Shown piece after piece: positions 18,275 to 25,005 of a stretch of 40,497 nucleotides of DNA. This stretch comes from DRYM01 sp964564025 (GTDB lineage Archaea > Thermoproteota > Thermoprotei_A > EX4484-217-1). Position 1 is the stretch's first letter. Each line of letters starts with the position of its first letter. Location: contig CAZLZO010000012.1 in assembly GCA_964564025.1 (NCBI GenBank), forward strand, positions 1-40,497, written 5' to 3'. A program made the translations under genes and the position numbers. The notes under the pieces are model-generated. The model was given only the letters and a program-made list of their open reading frames with translations. It ran no database searches and had not been told where the DNA came from.

Positions 18275-18283
18275 TTTATATTA
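18275..18283 (+). promoter_or_regulatory. TATA-like promoter of the FrhB-like gene
   Basis: The element tttatatta lies about 45-50 bp upstream of the ATG at 18327. A ggagatg ribosome-binding site follows at about 18311-18317, so the leader would be about 20 nt. Confidence 0.5.
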
Positions 18284-18326
18284 AAAGTTCACGAGTATTA
18301 ACCATTAATATGGAGATGTCATTGTT

Positions 18327-19484
18327 ATGGCATTAGAGCATCCAAAAACAAAGTTCGTCACGTACAAGGGACCGTTTAGCAGAATAATTCCCGTAAATGT
18401 TTTCGAAATAATCAACAATGATCTATGCTCCTACTGCGGCTCATGCACTGCTGTTTGTCCTACAAAAGCTGTTAGCTACAAGTTTGATGAACCAGACTCG
18501 CCCATTGTTAAGGAGGACCTATGCATTTATTGTAACTTATGTTCTATGGTTTGCCCTCATGTAGCTATGAATAAACAGTTATTCGTTGAGCTAATAAATC
18601 CCATGGAAAAGTATTTAGCTAGGACAAAAATAGAGAAACTACATCCTGTAATGCAAGATGGAGGCATAACATCTACATTAATAATTACGGCTCTAGAAGA
18701 AGGACTTATTGATGCGGCATTCTTAGTAGCAAGAGATGAAAAATGGAGGCCCATTCCAATAATAGCGAAGACTTCTGAAGACGTAATTAAGGCAGCTGGT
18801 AGTAAATACGTGTATAGTCCAGTAAATAACCTCTTAGAAACACTTGCTTTCACCCATCCAGAATTACAGAATGTCTTAATAGTTGGTTTACCATGCCAAA
18901 TTAGGGCTATTGAAAGAGCAAGAGAAGTTGGGTTAAGAAAATTCGTTGATAAAGTAAAGTACACTATAAGTATTTTCTGTTCCGAAAATTGGCAATGGAG
19001 TAAAATGATTGAAATGATGGCTTCAGCAGGGTTAAAACCTGAAGATGTTGCTAAGCAAAATATTAAAGCGAAATTCTTCTTCTACCTAAAAGAAGGTAAA
19101 GTTGTTGAGTTTTCTCTAAAAGATGCTGCAAAATACTTAATACCTGCTTGTAAACATTGCCCAGAGTTCATATCATACTATGCAGATATAAACGTGGGAG
19201 CTTTAGGTCTGGAAGGATGGAATGCTGTTTTAATAATGAATGATAAAGGAAAGGAGCTATGGAAGGCAGCTGTTGAGAGAGGATATATAGAGCACAAGGC
19301 TCTTCCTGAAGAAAGGTGGACTAAAATAATTAACTTTGATATGAGAAAGAAGAGGTCTGCTTGGAGATTTATTAAGAAATTCTACGGTTTAGAAGCTGAA
19401 GTAAAAGCACAGCAACAGGAGGCAAAATGGTATCAAGAATGGCTTGCGAAGAAAAAGGCTAAAGAGGCCGCGAAAAAGAAATAA
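18327..19484 (+). CDS. F420 hydrogenase/dehydrogenase beta subunit-like protein with 2[4Fe-4S] ferredoxin domain
   Basis: The 385-aa protein starts with two [4Fe-4S] motifs, CSYCGSCTAVCPTKAV and CIYCNLCSMVCPHVAM, followed by the FrhB/FdhB N-domain (ISTLIITALEEGLIDAAF-like region, KYVYSPVNNLLE) and C-domain (VGLPCQIRAIERA, then ACKHCPEFISYYADINVGALG). This family (FrhB, FpoF, FqoF and relatives) is a flavin and iron-sulfur subunit exchanging electrons with coenzyme F420. No hydrogenase, Fpo or formate dehydrogenase partner is next to it, so the partner is unknown; it may work alone with ferredoxin or a distant complex. The F420 biosynthesis genes elsewhere in the window agree with F420 use. 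The tail is rich in Lys and Ala. Confidence 0.85.
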   Translation: MALEHPKTKFVTYKGPFSRIIPVNVFEIINNDLCSYCGSCTAVCPTKAVSYKFDEPDSPIVKEDLCIYCNLCSMVCPHVAMNKQLFVELINPMEKYLARTKIEKLHPVMQDGGITSTLIITALEEGLIDAAFLVARDEKWRPIPIIAKTSEDVIKAAGSKYVYSPVNNLLETLAFTHPELQNVLIVGLPCQIRAIERAREVGLRKFVDKVKYTISIFCSENWQWSKMIEMMASAGLKPEDVAKQNIKAKFFFYLKEGKVVEFSLKDAAKYLIPACKHCPEFISYYADINVGALGLEGWNAVLIMNDKGKELWKAAVERGYIEHKALPEERWTKIINFDMRKKRSAWRFIKKFYGLEAEVKAQQQEAKWYQEWLAKKKAKEAAKKK

Positions 19485-19526
19485 TCCTATTTTAGACAAT
19501 AACGTTATTTACTAATCATCTATTTT

Positions 19527-19550
19527 ATTCTAAAGTTAAAACTTTAGAAT
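19527..19550. repeat. 24-nt perfect inverted repeat
   Basis: Two 11-nt arms (attctaaagtt and aactttagaat) are separated by AA, 42 bp after the FrhB-like stop codon and 76 bp before the sugar nucleotidyltransferase start. It is AT-rich and not followed by a T run on the plus strand, so a classical terminator is unproven; it may be an operator or mRNA 3'-end hairpin. Confidence 0.5.
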
Positions 19551-19626
19551 ACGGTTACCACCTAAACACCAGTAGGTTTTTACATTAAAGTAGACAATAG
19601 TTTCTCGGTATAAGGGTGAGAGGAGA

Positions 19627-20322
19627 GTGAAAGCATTAATTCTAGCTGGAGGCTATGGTAAAAGGTTAAGACCTTTAACTCAAGAGAAACCTAAGCCCTT
19701 AATTGAGATCAAGGGGAAGCCTATTCTCGCATGGCAGTTCGATTGGCTTAAAAAGAATGGAGTTAACGAAGTAATTTTAGCTATAGGTTATCTTAAAGAA
19801 AGGATAATAGAGGAAATAGGTAGCGGCAAGAGATACGGAATTAAAGTAGGCTACGTCGTCGAAGATGAGCCTTTGGGAACAGCTGGTGGTTTAAAGAATG
19901 CAGCGCATTTATTAAGCAATGAAAAATACTTCTATGTTTTAAATGGCGACATCATAACTAATCTAAGTTTAAGAAGATTAAGTGAAGTACTAAATGAGGA
20001 TACGGTAGGTGCAATAGCTGTTGTCCCCTTAAGATCGCCTTATGGAATAATAAGGTTTGATGAAAATACTGGAAGGATACTAAGTTTTATAGAGAAACCT
20101 ATTCTTCAAGAATACTGGATAAACGCTGGTGTTTACTGCTTAACACCTAAAATTTTTGAGTATCTGCCTGAAAGAGGAGACATAGAGAAAACGGCCTTTC
20201 CAAAATTAGCTAAGGAGGGACTATTAAGGGCTGTAGCATTTGATAATGTTTTATGGAAGAGCATAGACACACATAAGGATGTTGAGGAAGCAGAGAAACT
20301 TTTAAGCGAAAAACCAATTTAA
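19627..20322 (+). CDS. NDP-sugar pyrophosphorylase (nucleotidyltransferase family)
   Basis: The 231-aa protein begins MKALILAGGYGKRLRPLTQEKPKPLIEI, the nucleotide-binding signature of sugar-1-phosphate nucleotidyltransferases, with EDEPLGTAGGLKNA near residue 80, the metal-binding NGDIITN near residue 105, and WINAGVYCLTPKIFEYLP near residue 160. It ends after the catalytic domain, with no left-handed beta-helix or acyltransferase domain. It activates a hexose-1-phosphate (mannose or glucose type; sequence does not decide) for glycan synthesis. The start is a GTG. No glycosyltransferase genes are nearby. Confidence 0.88.
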   Translation: MKALILAGGYGKRLRPLTQEKPKPLIEIKGKPILAWQFDWLKKNGVNEVILAIGYLKERIIEEIGSGKRYGIKVGYVVEDEPLGTAGGLKNAAHLLSNEKYFYVLNGDIITNLSLRRLSEVLNEDTVGAIAVVPLRSPYGIIRFDENTGRILSFIEKPILQEYWINAGVYCLTPKIFEYLPERGDIEKTAFPKLAKEGLLRAVAFDNVLWKSIDTHKDVEEAEKLLSEKPI

Positions 20323-20340
20323 CACACTTAACCAATTTTC

Positions 20341-20401
20341 TCAGCCAGGTAACCGCGAACATCACTCCCCTTAGGGGTCACACTCCCCGAAAACTCATCA
20401 T
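20341..20401 (-). ncRNA. Candidate C/D box sRNA
   Basis: On the minus strand the gap between two plus-strand genes contains a C box ATGATGA (20401-20395), a D'-like GTGA (20381-20378) after 13 nt, a C' box GTGATGT (20365-20359) and a D box CTGA (20344-20341) after a 14-nt spacer. The D'-C' interval contains a small palindrome (ccccTAAgggg). The boxes and overall length (61 nt) fit archaeal C/D guides, but D' is not canonical, the spacers are slightly long, flanking stem pairing is weak, and I found no sure rRNA target. Confidence 0.4.
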
Positions 20402-20464
20402 CCATATCTCTTTTTACAGACAAAATGTTTATAAGCCCATCTCATAATCTAAACTTCATGATTA

Positions 20465-21157
20465 ATGCAAATTTTAAATCATGACTTCAGAGGGCAGCCG
20501 CTAGTGTTTTTAGAGAATATGGGAAAGTTAGTATACGTTTATGGGCCTATTGGAATATTTCTAGTTTCTTTCCTTGGTAACGTAGTACCCTATTCAACAA
20601 TACCTTACTTAATATTTATAGTGCAATATGGTGCTACAGTAAGAGAAGCTATAGGAATGGTGGAAATAGCCATTCTAGGTGGCATAGGAGCCGCCTTAGG
20701 AAAAGTAATAGTTCTACTTATAGGCTCAGCTACAAGAAAAATCCTTTCAGAAAGTGCTAAGAAAAGCATGAAACTCTTCATGAAACTTGCTGGGAAAAGC
20801 GTTTTCATAGCAGTAATGATTTTCGCTGCAACCCCTCTTCCAGACGACATACTTTACATTCCATTAGGAGTAATGGGTTATAGTCCATTTAAATTCTTTG
20901 TTGCGGCAGCAATAGGTAAAACAGTTATAACGTATATGGCATTGCTTTTCGGCGAAACAATTAGATACCTTGTAGGGGAATCGTCAATTGCTACATCAAT
21001 TGTTTCTATAGTTGCAACATTAGCTCTTATGCTTTTAATAGTTAAGGTTAACTGGGAGAAAATAATTGAAGAAATAGTTGCTAAAGGGTGGAGAAAGTTC
21101 ATTATATGTTTAATCAAGAACCCTTCAACGTACATTAAGTCAGAAAAACGCCGCTAA
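20465..21157 (+). CDS. VTT/DedA-like (SNARE-associated family) membrane protein
   Basis: The 230-aa protein has several hydrophobic segments and the VTT-domain layout: a first segment PIGIFLVSFLGNVVPYSTIPYL with a buried proline-rich re-entrant loop, a central AILGGIGAALGKVIVLLIG, and FIAVMIFAATPLPDDILYIPLGVMGYSPFKFF where an aspartate-containing re-entrant loop is expected. DedA/VTT proteins are lipid scramblases or transporters; the substrate here is unknown. The ATG at 20465 lies right after a TATA-like tttataag; a GTG at 20504, with gaggg upstream, is an alternative start. Its last 18 bp overlap the convergent aminotransferase gene. Confidence 0.72.
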   Translation: MQILNHDFRGQPLVFLENMGKLVYVYGPIGIFLVSFLGNVVPYSTIPYLIFIVQYGATVREAIGMVEIAILGGIGAALGKVIVLLIGSATRKILSESAKKSMKLFMKLAGKSVFIAVMIFAATPLPDDILYIPLGVMGYSPFKFFVAAAIGKTVITYMALLFGETIRYLVGESSIATSIVSIVATLALMLLIVKVNWEKIIEEIVAKGWRKFIICLIKNPSTYIKSEKRR

Positions 21158-22279
21158 AACATTGCTTAAATCAATTTTAAATCCGTAACTCTGCAAGGTC
21201 TTTGTTAAACCATAGGTTACTGTAAATATGTGGTCTAAGGTTGCTGAAACACCCATGTGACCTATTCTAATTGCTTTTTCAGATATCTCACCTAACGCTT
21301 TACTTATCAGTATCCCATAGTTTCTCCATAAATCATTAACTACTTTTTCGCTTGAAACATTAGATGGAACGTAAGCGACCGTAACTGTAGGTGACGCTAT
21401 TTCATCAGATTCAGCTACAACACGTAAGCCCATGGTTTTCAAAATCCTTCTAAGAACACTGGATACGTAAACATGTCTTCTGAATACATTTTCTAAACCT
21501 TCTTTAAGTATTCTGGAAACCGCAATTTTTAGTCCGTAAAGCAAGTTCACGGGAGGTGTTGAGGGTAGTCTTCTTTTGTTCTCCCAGAAATCAAGCCATA
21601 CCTTAAGGTTTAAGTAAAAGCCTCTAGCAACTATCTTTTCCATGTTTTCAACAATATTCTCACTTAATGCGACAATAGCTAATCCGGGAGGCATATTAAG
21701 AACTTTCTGTGATCCAAAAACTACTGCGTCAATTCCTTTCTCGCCTCCAACACTTAGTGGGATCGCGCCGGCTGTTGATACAGCGTCAACTATTATCCTT
21801 GCGTTACTATTTTCTCTCACAATTTTCGTAATTTCACTAATGTTAAACATTGTTCCAGCGGATGTTTCGCAATGTGCTAATACAACATACTCTAAATCAC
21901 TGTTTCTCCTCAGGAAATCCTCTATTCTATCTAAACCAGGTATTTTTCCTTGCTTTTCTCTTATCACATAGACGTTTCCACTATAGTATCTTACAAGATT
22001 TTCTAAAATGTCTCCAAAATACCCTGCTGATAAAACAAGAACCTTTGAGTCCTTTTTTATAAAGGTTGAAATTACTGCTTCTAATCCGACAGTGGAGCCT
22101 CCACCCATAATAACGGTTTTACCTTTAACATTTAACAGTTTTTCAATAAGTTTAACGTCTTCTTCATAGATTTCCTGATAATTAGGTAGATTTGCTTCTT
22201 CAGAAGTTATTGCATTAAGAATTTCTAAGGGAATTTCAGTAGGACCAGGTGTCATAATGTAGTATTTCTTACTAAACAT
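21140..22279 (-). CDS. Class V aminotransferase (serine-pyruvate/alanine-glyoxylate type)
   Basis: The 379-aa PLP enzyme begins MTPGPTEIPLEILNAI, typical of alanine-glyoxylate and serine-pyruvate aminotransferases, with MGGGSTVGLEAVI near residue 58, AHCETSAGTMFNISEI near residue 134, DAVSTAGAIPLSV (PLP aspartate) near residue 160, and the PLP-lysine segment FGSQKVLNMPPGLAIVALS near residue 188. Donor and acceptor specificity cannot be set from sequence. A gggtg ribosome-binding site is 7 nt upstream of the ATG, directly after a C/D box sRNA in the leader. It converges with the VTT gene with an 18-bp overlap. Confidence 0.9.
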   Translation of the reverse strand: MFSKKYYIMTPGPTEIPLEILNAITSEEANLPNYQEIYEEDVKLIEKLLNVKGKTVIMGGGSTVGLEAVISTFIKKDSKVLVLSAGYFGDILENLVRYYSGNVYVIREKQGKIPGLDRIEDFLRRNSDLEYVVLAHCETSAGTMFNISEITKIVRENSNARIIVDAVSTAGAIPLSVGGEKGIDAVVFGSQKVLNMPPGLAIVALSENIVENMEKIVARGFYLNLKVWLDFWENKRRLPSTPPVNLLYGLKIAVSRILKEGLENVFRRHVYVSSVLRRILKTMGLRVVAESDEIASPTVTVAYVPSNVSSEKVVNDLWRNYGILISKALGEISEKAIRIGHMGVSATLDHIFTVTYGLTKTLQSYGFKIDLSNVLAAFF

Positions 22280-22294
22280 GGTTATGCACCCTTT

Positions 22295-22344
22295 TCAGCT
22301 GGTTGATCCTTCATCACTAAGTCAGTCTGGAGAGTATTCATCTC
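22295..22344 (-). ncRNA. C/D box sRNA guiding 16S rRNA 2'-O-methylation
   Basis: The minus strand shows an almost ideal archaeal C/D guide: C box GAGATGA (22344-22338, one mismatch to RUGAUGA), 12-nt guide, D' CTGA (22325-22322), 4-nt gap, C' GTGATGA (22317-22311), 12-nt guide, D CTGA (22298-22295). The second guide, aggatcaaccag, is perfectly complementary to CUGGUUGAUCCU, the conserved sequence at the very 5' end of archaeal 16S rRNA (the site of the primer TCYGGTTGATCCTGCCRG). By the D+5 rule the methylated base would be the first U after GG, about position 13 in E. coli numbering. The target of the D' guide (atactctccaga) was not identified. The RNA lies in the leader of the aminotransferase gene, 15 nt before its ATG, downstream of a TATA box. 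Confidence 0.85.
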
Positions 22345-22376
22345 AACCTTATGCGTTTAACATTTAAGTCTCGAGG

Positions 22377-22388
22377 TACATATAAGTT
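22377..22388 (-). promoter_or_regulatory. TATA-like promoter for the sRNA and aminotransferase
   Basis: The minus-strand element aacttatatgta is placed so that transcription would start near 22355-22358, about 12 nt before the C box of the sRNA. No second TATA box fits between the sRNA and the aminotransferase ATG, so both are probably on one primary transcript. Confidence 0.55.
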
Positions 22389-22409
22389 TATGCCGCGCGG
22401 CGCTGTATT

Positions 22410-22427
22410 CCCCTAAAAATTTAGGGG
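22410..22427. other. Hairpin in the 306-bp intergenic region
   Basis: The intergenic region 22280-22585 contains, besides the sRNA and promoter, this inverted repeat cccctaaaaatttagggg, then a second palindrome gccttaaggc at 22453-22462 and C-box-like words (ttgatga at 22430-22436, atgatgg at 22464-22470) on the plus strand. A TATA-like tataatttt at 22521-22529 probably serves the Sua5/TsaC gene. No open reading frame is evident in it. Confidence 0.4.
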
Positions 22428-22585
22428 AGTTGATGAAGCTTACAAGGGATGAGCCTTAAGGCGATGATGGATTCATCTTGAAAAATATAGTGTTAACGAT
22501 TTTTAGTCTATTTAAGGATGTATAATTTTGATAAGTTTTATTAGTTCTTTAAAGCGATTCTGGAAAATAGTAGGTGTAGTGGCTT

Positions 22586-23218
22586 ATGAAAGCAGTTATT
22601 TTAAAAATAAACCCTAATAAGCCTGAAAGAAGCATTTTAGACATTGCCATACGAATTCTACTCCGTGGAGGAGTAGTTGTTTACCCCACAGACACTGTTT
22701 ACGGGTTAGGAGCTAATCCCTTCAACGAAATGTCGGTGTTGAAAATTTATAAAGTAAAGGAGAGAGAATTTAATAAGCCATTACCCGTACTTGTTTCAGA
22801 TATCAAAGTAGCACTAAGGCTTGGAGTTTTTGATGATATAGCATTAAAGTTAGCAAAAACGTTCTGGCCGGGACCGCTAACAATAGTTGTTAAAAGAAAA
22901 ATAGGTATTGCCAGTTTAGCTCTTGGAGAACAAGAGAAAGTAGCGTTAAGGATGCCTAAGCATAAAATAGCATTAAAACTTGCTTCATCTTTAGGAGGTG
23001 CAATAATAGGTACAAGTGCTAATAAATCAGGGTTTAAAGCTGCAAAAACAGCTAAAGAAGCTGAAGAAATGATTGGTGGAAAAGTAAATTTAATCCTTGA
23101 TGCAGGACCATCCCCGGGAGGAATACCCTCAACAATAGTTGATATTACGGTTAGACCTTTTAAAGTAATCAGACTAGGTCCTATAAGTGTAGAGGAAATA
23201 GAGGAAGCAATAGGGTAA
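22586..23218 (+). CDS. Threonylcarbamoyl-AMP synthase (Sua5/YrdC/TsaC family)
   Basis: The 210-aa protein contains the YrdC-domain signatures GGVVVYPTDTVYGLGANPFN near residue 29, KVKEREFNKPLPVLVSD near residue 56, FWPGPLTIVVKR near residue 93 and GTSANKSGFKAAKTA near residue 140. It makes threonylcarbamoyl-adenylate from threonine, bicarbonate and ATP for the universal tRNA modification t6A. It stops after the YrdC domain, without the C-terminal Sua5 domain found in Sulfolobus-type enzymes, so it is of the short TsaC form. Two small unknown genes follow closely on the same strand. Confidence 0.92.
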   Translation: MKAVILKINPNKPERSILDIAIRILLRGGVVVYPTDTVYGLGANPFNEMSVLKIYKVKEREFNKPLPVLVSDIKVALRLGVFDDIALKLAKTFWPGPLTIVVKRKIGIASLALGEQEKVALRMPKHKIALKLASSLGGAIIGTSANKSGFKAAKTAKEAEEMIGGKVNLILDAGPSPGGIPSTIVDITVRPFKVIRLGPISVEEIEEAIG

Positions 23219-23224
23219 TAGTAT

Positions 23225-23500
23225 ATGAATCCCTTAGAAAGACGAGATAAAAGAGAAAAATTAGCTTTCTTACTAAGGGAAAAAGGGTTTTACGTAAGGT
23301 TACATGCATACGAATACTTAGTAATGGTTAGAAACAAAATACTTTGCTCAATATATGTTCATCCAGTAGCTAATTTATGCATAATAAACTACAATAAAAT
23401 AACTGCAAAAGGAAATGAAAATAAGCTTAATGACATAATTAATGCAATAAAGGAACTTGCACCAAACACTGAAGTAGTTGTAAATAAAGTTCCTAAATGA
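23225..23500 (+). CDS. Small protein of unknown function
   Basis: The 91-aa basic protein is not recognised. It has an N-terminal charged helix (ERRDKREKLAFLLREKG), then strands with VRLHAYEYLVMVRN and KILCSIYVHPVANLCIINYN, and a C-terminal helix KLNDIINAIKELAP, i.e. a compact alpha/beta arrangement. It starts 6 bp after the Sua5/TsaC gene and is probably in its operon. Two cysteines (KILCSIY, NLCIINY) are seen, but no metal motif. Confidence 0.6.
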   Translation: MNPLERRDKREKLAFLLREKGFYVRLHAYEYLVMVRNKILCSIYVHPVANLCIINYNKITAKGNENKLNDIINAIKELAPNTEVVVNKVPK

Positions 23501-23512
23501 GGACATTAATAG

Positions 23513-23800
23513 TTGAAGAAAAAACTCATTACATTAATGCTTATAGGCAACGTAGATAAAAGGAAAGTATTTAATATTCTATCTGAAACTATCAGTGTAG
23601 GGTCAAATGACATCATTTTTGTATACGTTATAAATGAAATTTCAGATATGGTAAAAGCTGTTAAGGAAATAACAAATATTGTATGGGACAATAAGGTAAT
23701 TATAGTAGCAGCTTTAAAAAACGAAATTAAAGAATACTTAAAAACACTTGACACAGTGGTTCATAGCAAGGTTTTAAACCAAGTCTTCCTAATATTATGA
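23513..23800 (+). CDS. Small protein of unknown function
   Basis: The 95-aa protein begins at a TTG (gaggac about 9 nt upstream) and follows the previous small gene by 12 bp. The predicted order is strand-helix-strand: KKLITLMLIGNV, KRKVFNILSETISV, NDIIFVYVINE, then a helix and NKVIIVAALKNEIKEYLKTL. This resembles a small alpha/beta domain without a catalytic motif. It is the last gene of the Sua5/TsaC unit. An ORF on the other strand of similar length exists, but the spacing and direction favour this one. Confidence 0.5.
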   Translation: MKKKLITLMLIGNVDKRKVFNILSETISVGSNDIIFVYVINEISDMVKAVKEITNIVWDNKVIIVAALKNEIKEYLKTLDTVVHSKVLNQVFLIL

Positions 23801-23826
23801 AGAATAATTTCATATGTTTAATAATG

Positions 23827-23858
23827 TTAAGTCTGCCTAAAAATGTTAAATTTATATT
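23827..23858 (+). promoter_or_regulatory. Promoter with possible DtxR/MntR-type operator
   Basis: A TATA-like atttatat (23850-23857) lies about 45 bp before the regulator's ATG at 23901. Directly upstream is ttaagtctgcctaa (23827-23840), an imperfect palindrome resembling the TTAGG...CCTAA half-sites bound by DtxR-family repressors. Self-regulation is suggested but the match is weak on the left arm. Confidence 0.3.
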
Positions 23859-23900
23859 TTACTTTTACTAATAAAGATACGTAAGAGAGGCCCTAAAACT

Positions 23901-24350
23901 ATGAGTAAAATACAATATCTTACAAGAACTCTTCAAGAGTACTTAAAGTCTATTTATAGGCTTAAGGTAGAATACGGTAAGAGAGTAATAAGGGTAAAAG
24001 ACATTGCAGCTGAACTTAAAGTCACTATGCCTAGCGTAACAGACGCTATGAAGAGGCTTTCGAAACTAGGTCTCGTTTACTATGAAAGGTATGGTTTTAT
24101 TGATTTAACCCGTGATGGTGAAAAAGTTGCAAAAGAACTATATGAAAGATGGACAGTATTGAAGCATTTGCTTCATGATATTTTGGGTATACCTGAGGAT
24201 ATGGCAAGCGCTGATGCATGTAATATGGAGCATGATTTATCTAAAGAAACAGCTGAACGAATAGCTTTACTAACATTATTTATAGATAATTGTTTAAGTG
24301 ATGAGCTTAAAAATAAACTTAAAGTATTCATAGAAACGAGGAAATGCTGA
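23901..24350 (+). CDS. DtxR/MntR-family metal-dependent transcriptional regulator
   Basis: The 149-aa protein has an N-terminal winged helix-turn-helix (LQEYLKSIYRLKVEYG, then VKDIAAELKVTMPSVTDAMK recognition helix, then GLVYYERYGFIDLTRDGEKVA) and the dimerisation and metal-binding helix of the DtxR/MntR family: HLLHDILGIPEDMASADACN followed by MEHDLSKETAERI, where Cys, Glu and His fit the metal ligands. It lacks the C-terminal SH3-like domain, as MntR does. It is expected to repress metal uptake genes with Mn or Fe bound; no metal transporter is nearby, but a small membrane protein gene follows 16 bp later. Confidence 0.88.
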   Translation: MSKIQYLTRTLQEYLKSIYRLKVEYGKRVIRVKDIAAELKVTMPSVTDAMKRLSKLGLVYYERYGFIDLTRDGEKVAKELYERWTVLKHLLHDILGIPEDMASADACNMEHDLSKETAERIALLTLFIDNCLSDELKNKLKVFIETRKC

Positions 24351-24366
24351 AATACGGTGTAATTTG

Positions 24367-25005
24367 ATGAGTAAAAGAAGAATAAGTGCTGAAGTTAAAA
24401 ATAATCTCAAAAACCTCGTTTTTCTTATCGAAGCCCTTGATGGTTTTAGGAGGGGCAGAGGAGTTTCATTATCAATTATTGAGAAGGCATATTACAATAT
24501 TACTCTTGACTTACCTATTAAGTGGAAGAATCTTAAGAGAATAATTCAGTCTCTAATAAGGTATCCTATGAAGGATGGTCGTGTATTTAGACATTATAAA
24601 AGGCTTAAATGGGCTAGGACATTAACGAACGCCGGAATAGCAATTATAATAGCTGGAACAGCAATAGCCTTAATTTTTGGAAGAAGCGAACTAACCTTAT
24701 TAGCTTTGCTCTTGGGTGTAGGGCTCGTGTATTCAATGTTCTTTCTAAACTGGTATTCTCTAAAGCAAATATATAGATACTATGATGAACATGCTGATGA
24801 ACTAGCAAGTAGAACGAAAAAGCTTAAAGATGCAGCACAAATACTAATAAACATTCTACGTGAGGAGCTTTCTAGCAACGAAATTAGCCCTACCAAATAT
24901 CCTTTAAGACTTTACAATATCGATTACAAAGGTATTGAAGTTATTTCAAAGCCAAAGTTTTATAGGAAGACGTATTTATGTATTGTTTCAACTAAAAAAC
25001 CTTAA
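24367..25005 (+). CDS. Membrane protein of unknown function
   Basis: The protein of about 212 aa is not recognised. It has a charged N-terminal cytosolic region with helices, two adjacent transmembrane segments (TNAGIAIIIAGTAIALIF and LTLLALLLGVGLVYSMFFL, about residues 86-132), and a C-terminal soluble part with a coiled-coil-like helix (YYDEHADELASRTKKLKDAA). I chose ATG 24367, which has a ggtg site 7 nt upstream, over a TTG one codon earlier. It is probably co-transcribed with the DtxR-like regulator. Its last 4 bp overlap the convergent nicotinate phosphoribosyltransferase gene. Confidence 0.65.
   Translation: MSKRRISAEVKNNLKNLVFLIEALDGFRRGRGVSLSIIEKAYYNITLDLPIKWKNLKRIIQSLIRYPMKDGRVFRHYKRLKWARTLTNAGIAIIIAGTAIALIFGRSELTLLALLLGVGLVYSMFFLNWYSLKQIYRYYDEHADELASRTKKLKDAAQILINILREELSSNEISPTKYPLRLYNIDYKGIEVISKPKFYRKTYLCIVSTKKP

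Noticed and set aside
22430..22481. Possible plus-strand C/D sRNA (ttgatga, 12 nt, atga, palindrome, atgatgg)
   Set aside because: No D box at a usable distance after the second C-like box and the first C box has a mismatch; kept only as a note in the intergenic entry.
23506..23754. 82-codon minus-strand ORF opposite the 95-aa protein
   Set aside because: Rich in Phe, Ile, Thr and Ser as expected of an antisense shadow, and isolated in direction; the plus-strand frame has operon spacing and a ribosome-binding site.
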